Source: JARRKC01 sp963723965
GTDB taxonomy: Bacteria; Acidobacteriota; UBA6911; RPQK01; JAPXNP01
NCBI GenBank assembly: GCA_963723965.1
Contig: CAVRSV010000007.1
Coordinates: 186,001 to 250,000, forward strand
DNA: 64,000 nucleotides
Reading direction: 5' to 3'
The notes under the pieces were generated by a model. That model made no database searches. It saw only the letters and a program-made list of their open reading frames with translations, and was not told the DNA's origin. Position numbers and translations under genes: made by a program. Positions 9,062-16,858 of the stretch are shown one piece after another (the first letter of the stretch is position 1; every line of letters begins with the position of its first letter).

Positions 9062-10153
9062 ATGACAGCTCCCAAACGAATCGGAATCATGACCGGAGGC
9101 GGGGATTGCCCCGGACTCAATGCGGTCATCCGTGCCGTGGCCAAACCCGCCATCCTGGCCGGGATGGAGGTCCTCGGCATCGAGGACGGTTACCTGGGCC
9201 TCATCGAGGACCGGATGGCCCCGCTGCGCTATGAGGATGTCAGTAACATCCTGACCAGCGGCGGGACCATCCTCGGTTCCAGCAACAAGGCCAACCCGGC
9301 GAGCTACGCAGTGCCGGACGGCCGTGGCGGTTGGGTCAAGAAGGACGTGCGCGAGCAGGTGCTCGAACATGCCCGCCAGGCAGGCCTCGAGGTCATTATC
9401 GTGATCGGTGGCGACGGCACCATGTCCGGCGCCGCCGAGTTGATCGAAATGGGCCTGGACTTCATCGGTGTCCCCAAGACCATCGACAATGACCTCTGGT
9501 CGACGGAGATCACTTTCGGTCACGATACGGCTGTAACCACGGCCGCCGAGGCCCTGGACAAGGTCCACGACACGGCCAGCAGTCACCATCGGGTGATGGT
9601 CGTGGAGTTGATGGGACGCTACGCGGGCTGGCTCGCCCTCCACGCCGGCCTGGCTGCGGGTGCCGACGTCATCCTGATCCCGGAAATCCCCTTCGACATC
9701 ACCCAGGTCGCGGAGAAGTGTGTGGCCCGGAGCCGATACGGACGGAAATTCACGATCATCGCCGCCGGCGAAGGGGCGGTCCCGAAAGGCGGCGAACAGT
9801 TCGTCGACCACATCGACACGACTTCGCCCGACCCGATCCGTCTCGGCGGTGTGGCCAAATGGGTCTCCGACCAGGTGCAGCGGCGCACCGGCCTGGATTC
9901 CCGCTCCATGGTCCTGGGACACATTCAGCGGGGCGGTACCCCCACTCCCCATGACCGGATCCTGGCAACCCGTTTCGGATTCGAGGCCTTCGAACTGCTC
10001 CAGCGGCGGCGCTTCAATCAGCTCGTGGTCATGAACGGCGGTCGCCTCGGTGCCGTTCCGATCGCCGAGGTCGCCAACAAGGTCCGCCAGGTCCCGCTGG
10101 ATTCATCGGTCCTGCGCGCGGCCCGCGCCCTCGGAACGAGCTTCGGAGAGTAG
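9062..10153 (+). CDS. pfkA: 6-phosphofructokinase, ATP-type by signature residue
   Basis: 363 residues. Phosphorylates fructose 6-phosphate in glycolysis. The N-terminus has GIMTGGGDCPGLNAVIR. The phosphoryl-donor site reads GGDGT, where Gly predicts ATP rather than pyrophosphate use. The catalytic stretch is PKTIDND, carrying the Lys typical of PPi enzymes and of the mixed group III ATP enzymes of actinomycetes (E. coli PfkA has Gly there). MGRYAGWLAL and GHIQRGGTPTPHDR are further family blocks. The start ATG has only a weak GGCGG upstream. It follows the tricorn gene by 12 bp and may be cotranscribed. ATP dependence is predicted from one residue and not proven. Confidence 0.93.
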   Translation: MTAPKRIGIMTGGGDCPGLNAVIRAVAKPAILAGMEVLGIEDGYLGLIEDRMAPLRYEDVSNILTSGGTILGSSNKANPASYAVPDGRGGWVKKDVREQVLEHARQAGLEVIIVIGGDGTMSGAAELIEMGLDFIGVPKTIDNDLWSTEITFGHDTAVTTAAEALDKVHDTASSHHRVMVVELMGRYAGWLALHAGLAAGADVILIPEIPFDITQVAEKCVARSRYGRKFTIIAAGEGAVPKGGEQFVDHIDTTSPDPIRLGGVAKWVSDQVQRRTGLDSRSMVLGHIQRGGTPTPHDRILATRFGFEAFELLQRRRFNQLVVMNGGRLGAVPIAEVANKVRQVPLDSSVLRAARALGTSFGE

Positions 10154-10268
10154 GACAACCAGGAGCGGGTGTCCAGCGGGCAAAATCGCACGGCTTCTGC
10201 GGTGCTCCACGTCCGCCACGGCTTCCGCGACACGCCGCGTCCTGCCGGTGGCCGGGATCGGGACGGCT

Positions 10269-10290
10269 GGACAAGCAGGGATGCTTGTCC
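10269..10290. repeat. Perfect 9-bp hairpin upstream of the nitrilase gene
   Basis: GGACAAGCA (10269-10277) and TGCTTGTCC (10282-10290) surround GGGA. It lies 115 bp after pfkA and 59 bp before the next start. It could be a terminator for pfkA, a REP-like element, or an operator, because a perfect TATAAT follows 10 bases later. Confidence 0.5.
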
Positions 10291-10300
10291 TACCGTGTGC

Positions 10301-10306
10301 TATAAT
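10301..10306 (+). promoter_or_regulatory. Candidate -10 box (TATAAT) for the nitrilase-GNAT pair
   Basis: A perfect TATAAT lies 42 bases before the ATG. No clear -35 hexamer is found at 16-18 bases; the right arm of the 9-bp hairpin occupies that neighbourhood, which is compatible with control by a DNA-binding protein. Confidence 0.35.
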
Positions 10307-10348
10307 GGAATTCAAACCCCAAGTAAATCAAATACTTCGGGAGTTCCA

Positions 10349-11239
10349 ATGAACCGTATCCGTATCGCCGCTCTGCAGTACTACATCCGCCCCGTGGCCA
10401 CGTTCGAGGACTTCGAGCAGCAGGTCGTGGGTCTCGTCGAAACCGCCGCCGACTACAAATGTCGACTGGTCGTGTTTCCAGAGTACTTTACGGTCCAGTT
10501 GCTGACACTGGACGACACGCGCCGACCCATCGATGAACAGGTCCGCTCGCTGGCGCGGCAGGTACCCCGGTACACCGAACTGATGTCCACGCTGGCGCGC
10601 AAGCACGGGCTTTATGTCGTCGGCGGATCGATTCCCACGATGGAGAACGGCGAGGACGCCGTCTACAACCAAAGCTATCTCTTCAATCCCCGCGGCGAGT
10701 TCAGCTCTCAGGGGAAACTTCACATGACCCGCTGGGAGACCAGTGAATGGAAGGTTTCGCCCCGCGACGCACTGCGCATCTTCGAGACGGACCTTGGACG
10801 CCTTGCGATCACGATCTGCTATGACGTCGAATTCCCGGAGATCGTGCGCATCGCCGCCCGGGCGGGGGTCTATCTGCTGATCGTTCCCAGTTGCACGGAC
10901 GACCGTCAGGGCTTCCTGCGGGTGCGCTACTGCGCGCACGCCCGAACGATCGAGAACCAGCTCTATGCGGTGCATGCCTGCACCGTCGGCTCGCTTCCGA
11001 TGGTCCCGGCGGTGTCCCTGAACTACGGTCAGGCGTCCATCCTGACGCCGAGTGACTTCCCTTTCGCCCGAGACGGGATTCTCGCCGAGGGCGTGGCCAA
11101 CCAGGAGAGCATGGTCATCGGGGAGATCAACCTGGACACGATCCGGGAATCCCGGACTTCCGGAACGGTTCTCCCCTTACACGACAGCGAACGGAGCGCG
11201 GACGTGGCATCGAAAATGGAGGTCGTCAATATTGCATGA
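10349..11239 (+). CDS. Carbon-nitrogen hydrolase (nitrilase superfamily)
   Basis: 296 residues beginning MNRIRIAALQYYIRPVATFE; the ATG at 10349 has GGGAG upstream, while the open frame continues 60 codons further upstream without homology. The catalytic triad is visible: Glu in VFPEYF, Lys in GKLHMTRWE, and Cys in ITICYDVEFPE. These enzymes hydrolyse amides or nitriles through a Cys thioester; substrate not predictable here. Its stop overlaps the start of a GNAT acetyltransferase by ATGA. In many bacteria the same two domains form one polypeptide with the GNAT part first (YhcX type), so the two products probably act together. Confidence 0.9.
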   Translation: MNRIRIAALQYYIRPVATFEDFEQQVVGLVETAADYKCRLVVFPEYFTVQLLTLDDTRRPIDEQVRSLARQVPRYTELMSTLARKHGLYVVGGSIPTMENGEDAVYNQSYLFNPRGEFSSQGKLHMTRWETSEWKVSPRDALRIFETDLGRLAITICYDVEFPEIVRIAARAGVYLLIVPSCTDDRQGFLRVRYCAHARTIENQLYAVHACTVGSLPMVPAVSLNYGQASILTPSDFPFARDGILAEGVANQESMVIGEINLDTIRESRTSGTVLPLHDSERSADVASKMEVVNIA

Positions 11240-11925
11240 ATCGTGACGAAATTTTCGTCCGGCCGACGCGACCGGATGATTTTCCACAGATCATCGAAAT
11301 GTGTCGGGAGGTCTATCCCGACTCTCCGAGCTGGACAGAAGCCCAACTCTCCTCTCACCTCAAGGTCTTTCCGGAAGGTCAACTCGTGGCCCAGCACCTG
11401 GCAAGCCACCGGATCCTGGGCATGGCGTCGAGCCTGATCGTCGCCTGGGACGACTACGATCGCTTGGATTCTTGGCGTGACTTTACGGACCACGGAATGT
11501 TCACCAACCACGATCCAGATCGGGGAAAGACACTCTACGGAGCCGAGGTCATGGTTCGCCCGGCCTGCCAGGGAGTCGGCATCGGCTCCCTGCTTTACGG
11601 TGGCCGGCGGCAATTGGTCCACCGGCTCGGGCTGCAGCGGATCCGGGCCGGCTCCCGACTGCGCGGGTACCACCGGCACGCATCTCGCCTCGAGATCCGG
11701 AATTACGTGTGGAAGGTCGTCCTGGGTGAGCTCCGGGATCCAACCCTGACGTTCCAGCTCAGACACGGCTTTCGGGTCCTCGGGGTGGTCTCCGACTATC
11801 TGAAGAACGATCCGGAAAGCCTGGGCCACGCCGCCCTGATCGAATGGCTCAACCCGGCCCTGGCCACCGCTGAAGACTACGCCCAGCAGGAACGCGGCTT
11901 TCGGGACGGCTTCCAGGCAGCGTAG
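11236..11925 (+). CDS. GNAT family N-acetyltransferase, partner of the nitrilase
   Basis: 229 residues. The N-terminal strand IFVRPTRPDDFPQIIEMCRE and the acetyl-CoA loop region VRPACQGVGIGSLLYGGRRQ (a variant of R/Q-x-x-G-x-G/A) identify the GNAT fold. The C-terminal third (about 130-229) continues as in the GNAT half of the fused GNAT-nitrilase proteins, including LRHGFRVLGVVSDYL. It overlaps the preceding hydrolase by 4 bp (ATGA), implying translational coupling. Acceptor unknown. A 10-bp hairpin follows at 11957. Confidence 0.85.
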   Translation: MNRDEIFVRPTRPDDFPQIIEMCREVYPDSPSWTEAQLSSHLKVFPEGQLVAQHLASHRILGMASSLIVAWDDYDRLDSWRDFTDHGMFTNHDPDRGKTLYGAEVMVRPACQGVGIGSLLYGGRRQLVHRLGLQRIRAGSRLRGYHRHASRLEIRNYVWKVVLGELRDPTLTFQLRHGFRVLGVVSDYLKNDPESLGHAALIEWLNPALATAEDYAQQERGFRDGFQAA

Positions 11926-11956
11926 CGCGCCGGCGCGCGAAGCTCCCCATTCCCAA

Positions 11957-11997
11957 GGGCCCAAATCCCAGACTGCATTGCCCTGGAATTTGGGCCC
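11957..11997. terminator. 10-bp hairpin between convergent genes
   Basis: GGGCCCAAAT at 11957-11966 pairs with ATTTGGGCCC at 11988-11997 across 21 bases. It lies between the ends of the GNAT gene (11925) and the M13 peptidase gene (12031), so it could terminate both; no T-run is seen. Confidence 0.5.
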
Positions 11998-12030
11998 CTG
12001 GTCTTCGGGGCCCTGGACATCAGGGATCCG

Positions 12031-14079
12031 CTACCAGATCTTGACCCTTTTGTCCGGGGCCAGGTACATCCCGTCACCTTCTTGCACGTGGAAGGCCGCA
12101 TAGAAGGGCGGGAAATTCCGCAGGGGGCCAATCGCCCGGAACTGGGCCGGGGAATGGGGATCGGTCAACACTTGCCGACGGAGGAATTCGTCCCGGCCCT
12201 TGGAGCGCCAGATCTGTGCAAAGCCGATGAAGAACCTTTGATCGCCGGTGAACCCGTCGATCACCGGAGCCGGCTTGCCGTCCAGGGACATGTGATAGGC
12301 CTGGTAGGCGATCGTCACGCCCGTCAGATCGCCGATGTTCTCGCCCAGCGTCAGCTGGCCGTTCACATTCAAGCCCTCCACGGGACTGAACTGGCTGTAC
12401 TGGTCGACCAGTCTCTCGGCCTTCGCCTGGAAGGCCGTCGCGTCGGCATCGGTCCACCAGTCCCGCAGGTTCCCGTTGCCGTCGGTCTTGCGACCCTGAT
12501 CGTCAAAGGCGTGCCCCATCTCATGACCGATCACTGCGCCGATGGCTCCGTAGTTGACCGCGTCGTCGGCCTCGAGGTTGAAGAAGGGCGGTTGCAGGAT
12601 CGCCGCGGGAAAGACAATCTCGTTGAGACGGGGGTTGTGGTAGGCGTTGACCGTCTGCGGCGTCATGAACCACTCCTTACGGTCCACCGGTTCGCCGAGC
12701 TTGCGGATGTCCCGCTGATACTCGAACTGCGTGGCCCGCTCGAGATTGCCGATCGGGTCGTCGCGTCGGATCTCGAGCCCGGAGTAGTCGCGCCATTCAT
12801 CGGGGTAGCCGATCTTGTAGGTGAATTTGGCGCGCTTTTCCTCGGCCTTGGCTTTTGTCTCGGGGCTCATCCAGTCCAGATTCTGGATGCTGACCTTGTA
12901 GGCCTTGAGCAGATTCTCGACCAGCTCGACCATGCGGGCCTTGGCCTCGGGAGGGAAGAAGCGTTTGACATAGACCTTGCCGACGGCCTCTCCGAGAGCC
13001 CCGTTGACAATCTGGACCGCCCGCTGCCACCGAGGCCGCTGTTCCTGCAGTCCGTTGATCAGGCGGCCGTTGAAATCGAAATTCGCCGCGACGAAGTCTT
13101 TGGAGAGCCAGGGCGAGGCTTCGTCCGCGATGTGAAAGCGCAGATAATCCTTCCAGGTTTCCAGGTCCGTCTCGGAAAGAATGGTCCCGAGTTTTTCCAG
13201 GTAGCTGGGCTGGCGCACGAAGATCGAGTCCTGCCGAGCCGCGCCGGCCGAGGTGAGGAACTCCATCCAATCGATCCTGTCCGACACCGAGCTCAGTTGG
13301 GACACGGCGATGCGATTGTTCGTCTTCGAAACATCCCGGTTGTCTTCGGGAGCCCACTGGGCTTCTGCAATCTGGTGCTCCAACTCGTAGATCTTCTGGG
13401 CGCGCTCGTCGGCTCGGTCAAAGCCGGACAACTGGAGCAAGCGCGCGATGTACTTCGGGTACTCAGCCCGGATCTTGTCGAACTTTTCCCCCTCCTTCAG
13501 GTAATAGTCGCGATTGGGCAGGCCCAGGCCGGCCTGGGTCAGATAGACGGCGTAGCGGGTCGAATCGCCGGAATCGATACTGACGAACAGGGCGAAAGGA
13601 CCGTAGACGCCGACTTTCTCCAGTTCCGCAAGTCTCCCGGCCAGTTCCTTCTTCGTGGCGATCCCGTCGACCTTGTGCAGTGCCTCGCGCAGGGGTTTGG
13701 ATCCCAGCTGATCGACCAGGCCCTCATCCATGAGACTGGCGTAGAGATCTCCGATCTTCCTCTCTTCCGACCCTTCGGGAAGATTCGGCTCGCGGCCCAG
13801 TTCCTCGATGATCGTCCGGGTGCGCTCGTCGCTCAGATCGCGCAGTCGCGTGAAGGACCCATAATAGGGCTTGTCCGCTGGAATCTCGGTCTTGGCGATC
13901 CAGCCCCCGTTCACATAGCCATTGAAATCATCCTGCGGCCGAATCGATTTGTCGAAGCCGTCGAAGTCGATGCCCGATTCGAGGGTCTTCGTGGCGCTCG
14001 TTCCGGTCTCTTCCGCCGCCAAAACAAGCACCGGGGACAACGCCAACACCACCGCAACAATCCACTGAACGCGTTTCAT
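12031..14079 (-). CDS. M13 family zinc metallopeptidase (neprilysin/PepO-like)
   Basis: 682 residues from the ATG at 14079, which has AGGAG upstream and opens a signal peptide (MKRVQWIVAVVLALSPVLVL, then AAEE). A further 57 upstream codons are open but lack homology. The N-terminal M13_N domain (about 40-420) includes RPQDDFNGYVNGGW. The catalytic domain has GAVIGHEMGHAFDDQG, giving the HExxH zinc ligands, and ENIGDLTGV (third ligand Glu plus Asp). VNAYHNPRLNEIVFPAAIL is the substrate-binding strand. The C-terminus ends KRVKIW, in place of the usual C-x-x-W. Exported oligopeptidase, probably soluble in the periplasm. Confidence 0.95.
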   Translation of the reverse strand: MKRVQWIVAVVLALSPVLVLAAEETGTSATKTLESGIDFDGFDKSIRPQDDFNGYVNGGWIAKTEIPADKPYYGSFTRLRDLSDERTRTIIEELGREPNLPEGSEERKIGDLYASLMDEGLVDQLGSKPLREALHKVDGIATKKELAGRLAELEKVGVYGPFALFVSIDSGDSTRYAVYLTQAGLGLPNRDYYLKEGEKFDKIRAEYPKYIARLLQLSGFDRADERAQKIYELEHQIAEAQWAPEDNRDVSKTNNRIAVSQLSSVSDRIDWMEFLTSAGAARQDSIFVRQPSYLEKLGTILSETDLETWKDYLRFHIADEASPWLSKDFVAANFDFNGRLINGLQEQRPRWQRAVQIVNGALGEAVGKVYVKRFFPPEAKARMVELVENLLKAYKVSIQNLDWMSPETKAKAEEKRAKFTYKIGYPDEWRDYSGLEIRRDDPIGNLERATQFEYQRDIRKLGEPVDRKEWFMTPQTVNAYHNPRLNEIVFPAAILQPPFFNLEADDAVNYGAIGAVIGHEMGHAFDDQGRKTDGNGNLRDWWTDADATAFQAKAERLVDQYSQFSPVEGLNVNGQLTLGENIGDLTGVTIAYQAYHMSLDGKPAPVIDGFTGDQRFFIGFAQIWRSKGRDEFLRRQVLTDPHSPAQFRAIGPLRNFPPFYAAFHVQEGDGMYLAPDKRVKIW

Positions 14080-14234
14080 CAAAATGTTTCTCCTACTGGA
14101 ACACGTAAACGAAAATCCAGGAATATGGTTGCATAAAAAGGGCTGACGGTGTCGGGTTCCCGTCGCCCCCACGGGCGGGACGGTCGCCTGTCTGCGACAG
14201 CTGAGACTCACTCCAGTGTATAACTTGAGACAGT

Positions 14235-14846
14235 ATGCGCATCCTCGCATTCAGCGACATCCATCGTGATCTGGCGGCGGCTCGCCGGCTGATCGAACTC
14301 TCCCGACAAGCGGACGTCGTCGTCGGCGCCGGCGACTATGCCACGGTCCGACGCGGACTCGAATCGGTCATCAAGGTGCTGTCGGAAATCGAGCGCCCGA
14401 CCGTCCTGGTCTGTGGCAACAGCGAGGACGAGCGCGAGCTGGGCAAGGCCTGTCGAAACTGGTCCTCGGCGCATGTCCTGCACGGGGACGGGGTGGAGAT
14501 CGACGGGGTCCCGTTTTTCGGGATCGGAGGCGCGGTTCCGGTCACTCCCTTCGGCTCCTGGAGCTATGACCTGAGCGAACAGGAAGCGGAAGCGCTGCTG
14601 CGCGACTGCCCCACCGACGGCGTGCTCGTCTCCCATTCCCCGCCCAAAGGCCTGCTCGATACGTCGAGCACCGGAGCCAGTCTGGGCAGTCTGGCCGTGC
14701 TTCGCACCATCGAGGCCAAGCAGCCGCGTCTGGTCGTCTGCGGACATATCCACGAGAGCTCCGGGAAGCAGCTCGAGTTCGGCAGGACGGTCGTCCTGAA
14801 TGCCGGCCCAGGGGGAATGCTCTGGGATTTGAGATTTGAGATTTGA
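14235..14846 (+). CDS. Small metallophosphoesterase whose 3' end is formed by a repeat
   Basis: 203 residues of the calcineurin-like fold: FSDIHRD, GAGDYATVR, CGNSED, LVSHSPPKG and VVCGHIHES supply the metal ligands. The family includes YfcE-like phosphodiesterases; substrate unknown. The last six residues (DLRFEI) and the TGA stop are written by heptad repeats of locus B, so the ancestral C-terminus was probably replaced by repeat insertion. TATAAC lies 11 bases before the ATG and no ribosome site is seen, which fits a leaderless transcript. Divergent from the M13 peptidase gene. Confidence 0.88.
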   Translation: MRILAFSDIHRDLAAARRLIELSRQADVVVGAGDYATVRRGLESVIKVLSEIERPTVLVCGNSEDERELGKACRNWSSAHVLHGDGVEIDGVPFFGIGGAVPVTPFGSWSYDLSEQEAEALLRDCPTDGVLVSHSPPKGLLDTSSTGASLGSLAVLRTIEAKQPRLVVCGHIHESSGKQLEFGRTVVLNAGPGGMLWDLRFEI

Positions 14847-14893
14847 GATTTACGATTTGGGGGAGGTTCCGAGTTCCGAGTTCCTGGTTTCGA
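14824..14893. repeat. Heptanucleotide repeat element, locus B (single arm plus GTTYCGA module)
   Basis: Units GGGATTT, three GAGATTT and ACGATTT run from 14824 to 14858, overlapping the end of the phosphoesterase gene. After GGGGGAG a second set of heptads follows at 14866-14893: GTTCCGA twice, GTTCCTG, GTTTCGA. The same second module occurs at locus E. No complementary right arm is seen before purM. The remaining 250 bp to purM hold no recognisable gene. Confidence 0.8.
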
Positions 14894-15143
14894 AGGGGCC
14901 GTCTCGATTCACCGTGGCCTTGGGAGGTCCCCTCAGACGCCGCGGATGTCCACGTTGCGCAAGCGGCCATTGCGTCGAGAGAAGCGAGCAGGTGGCAGAC
15001 CGACTTCGCCAAGTCCCGTCGGACTCGTCGTCACATCCGTTCCATTGGTCCCACCCTTCCCAGGGCTTCCCGTCGCCCCGCCAGTTGCCTGAGTGTCGCC
15101 TCCGTAATAACATGGCCGGAGCTTTCAGGAGGTACGCGCAGAC

Positions 15144-16193
15144 TTGAGCTCAGGCGAGAAAAGGACCGGGTTGACCTACAGCGGGGCGGGCGTCGACATC
15201 GATGCCGCCAACCGCGCCAAGCGCCGGATCAAGGAACTGGCCCGATCAACGTTCAACCGATCGGTCCTCACCGAAATCGGCAGCTTCGCCGGGGTCTTTC
15301 GCCCGGAGTTGAAGGGAATCGAGCAGCCGGTTTTGCTGGCCAGTGCCGACGGTGTCGGCACCAAGCTCAAGATCGCCTTCATGACGGGCATCCACGACAC
15401 GGTCGGCATCGACATCGTCTCTCACTGCACGGACGACATTCTCGTCCTGGGTGCTCTTCCGCTCTTCTTTCTGGACTACATCGCGACGGGACGCCTCGAA
15501 CCGGAGGTGGTCGAACAGATCGTCAAGGGTCTGGCCCAAGGCTGCCGGCAGTCGGAGTGCGTGCTACTCGGCGGCGAGACCGCCGAGATGCCCGACTTCT
15601 ACCAGCCGGGCGAGTATGATCTGGCCGGCTTCATCGTGGGGATCGCCGATCAGGGGCGGCTCTACACGCCCGATCGGGTCGCCCGGGGAGATCTTCTGCT
15701 GGGCCTGCCCTCTTCCGGCCTGCACACCAACGGCTACTCCCTGGTGCGACGACTCTTCTTCCAGCAGGAGAAGCTCACCGTCTCCACCCATATCGAAGAG
15801 TTCGGGCGGACCGTGGGTGAGGAACTCCTGCAACCCCACCGCAACTACCTCCCCCTGGTGAAGCCGCTCATGCAGGAGGACCTCCTCAGCGCCGTCGCCC
15901 ATATCACCGGCGGCGGGATCACCGAAAATCTCGACCGGGTGCTTCCGCCGGGTCTCGATGCAATGATTCGGCTGCGCTCCTGGGACGTCCTGCCGATTTT
16001 CGAGTTCATCCAGCAAAGGGGCGCCGTCGAGGAGCAGGAGATGCTCCGTACGTTCAATATGGGAATCGGCATGATCCTCGTCGTCCCTCCCGAGCGGGCC
16101 GACGCCGTCCGCACGAGGCTTGCAGAAGCCGGCGAGCGGTGTTTCGAGATAGGCGAGATTCGCTCCGGTTCCGGGAAGGTGGTGTACGCGTGA
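15144..16193 (+). CDS. purM: Phosphoribosylformylglycinamidine cyclo-ligase (AIR synthetase)
   Basis: 349 residues, normal family length. Makes aminoimidazole ribonucleotide from FGAM with ATP in purine synthesis. YSGAGVDIDAAN at the N-terminus, ASADGVGTKLKIA, DILVLGALPLFFLDYIA, GGETAEMPDFY and HITGGGITENLDRVLP are family signatures. The start is TTG at 15144, chosen because AGGAGGT lies 10 bases upstream and no ATG fits. Its stop overlaps the purN start (GTGA), forming a purM-purN operon. Confidence 0.95.
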   Translation: MSSGEKRTGLTYSGAGVDIDAANRAKRRIKELARSTFNRSVLTEIGSFAGVFRPELKGIEQPVLLASADGVGTKLKIAFMTGIHDTVGIDIVSHCTDDILVLGALPLFFLDYIATGRLEPEVVEQIVKGLAQGCRQSECVLLGGETAEMPDFYQPGEYDLAGFIVGIADQGRLYTPDRVARGDLLLGLPSSGLHTNGYSLVRRLFFQQEKLTVSTHIEEFGRTVGEELLQPHRNYLPLVKPLMQEDLLSAVAHITGGGITENLDRVLPPGLDAMIRLRSWDVLPIFEFIQQRGAVEEQEMLRTFNMGIGMILVVPPERADAVRTRLAEAGERCFEIGEIRSGSGKVVYA

Positions 16194-16789
16194 AGAGGCG
16201 GGTCGGTATTCTCCTCAGTGGCCGAGGGTCCAACTTCCTGGCGCTGTCCGACGCCATCGAGGCCGGCCGCGTCCCGGCCGAGATTGCCCTCGTGGTCTCG
16301 AACAGGGAGGAGGCCCCGGGACTGGAGCATGCCCGTGCCCGAGGATATCGGGCGGTCTTCATACCATCGAAAGGCAAAGACCGGGAGACCTTCGACGGGG
16401 AGGTGGTGGCCGCTCTCAAGGAAGCCGGCGTGGAGATCGTCTGTCTGGCCGGCTTCATGCGTCTGTTGAGCGCGCTGTTCGTCCGCGAGTTTCCGCAGAG
16501 GATTCTGAACATACACCCTTCGCTGTTACCGGCCTTCCCTGGCCTGCATGCCCAGCAGCAGGCCCTGGAATGGGGGGTGAAGGTGTCCGGTTGTACGGTC
16601 CACCTGGTCGATGAGGATCTCGACCATGGGCCCATCATCCTCCAGCAGGCCGTCCCCGTCGAAGACGACGACGACGAGGATTCCCTGTCCGCCAGGATCC
16701 TGGAACAGGAACACCGGATCTACCCGCTTGCCCTCAAGAGGATCTGTGAGGGCAAGTTCCGAATCGAGGGCCGGCGACTCGTGGGCTGA
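16190..16789 (+). CDS. purN: Phosphoribosylglycinamide formyltransferase
   Basis: 199 residues from the GTG at 16190, which overlaps the purM stop by 4 bp and opens directly into RRVGILLSGRGSNFLAL. Transfers a formyl group from 10-formyl-THF to GAR. The active-site segment is NIHPSLLPAFPG, with Asn and His present, and the closing Asp lies in DEDLDHGPIILQQAVPV. An earlier in-frame ATG at 16139 would overlap purM by 55 bp and adds no conserved sequence. Confidence 0.95.
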   Translation: MKRRVGILLSGRGSNFLALSDAIEAGRVPAEIALVVSNREEAPGLEHARARGYRAVFIPSKGKDRETFDGEVVAALKEAGVEIVCLAGFMRLLSALFVREFPQRILNIHPSLLPAFPGLHAQQQALEWGVKVSGCTVHLVDEDLDHGPIILQQAVPVEDDDDEDSLSARILEQEHRIYPLALKRICEGKFRIEGRRLVG

Positions 16790-16858
16790 CCCGTCTCGGC
16801 CTCCCTTGGCCGATGCCGTGCAAGCCAGACACGGCCACAGGTCGCGGTCCCGACGTAT

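Noticed and set aside
6281..9952. Antisense open frame of about 1,220 codons opposite the tricorn-like gene and pfkA
   Set aside because: It mirrors two well-supported genes, has no recognisable domain, and long antisense frames are expected at this GC content. The same applies to long frames opposite the M13 peptidase, nadB and carB.
12082..14136. 684-codon plus-strand frame opposite the M13 peptidase
   Set aside because: Shadow of a gene with HExxH and signal peptide on the other strand; no domain in the translation.
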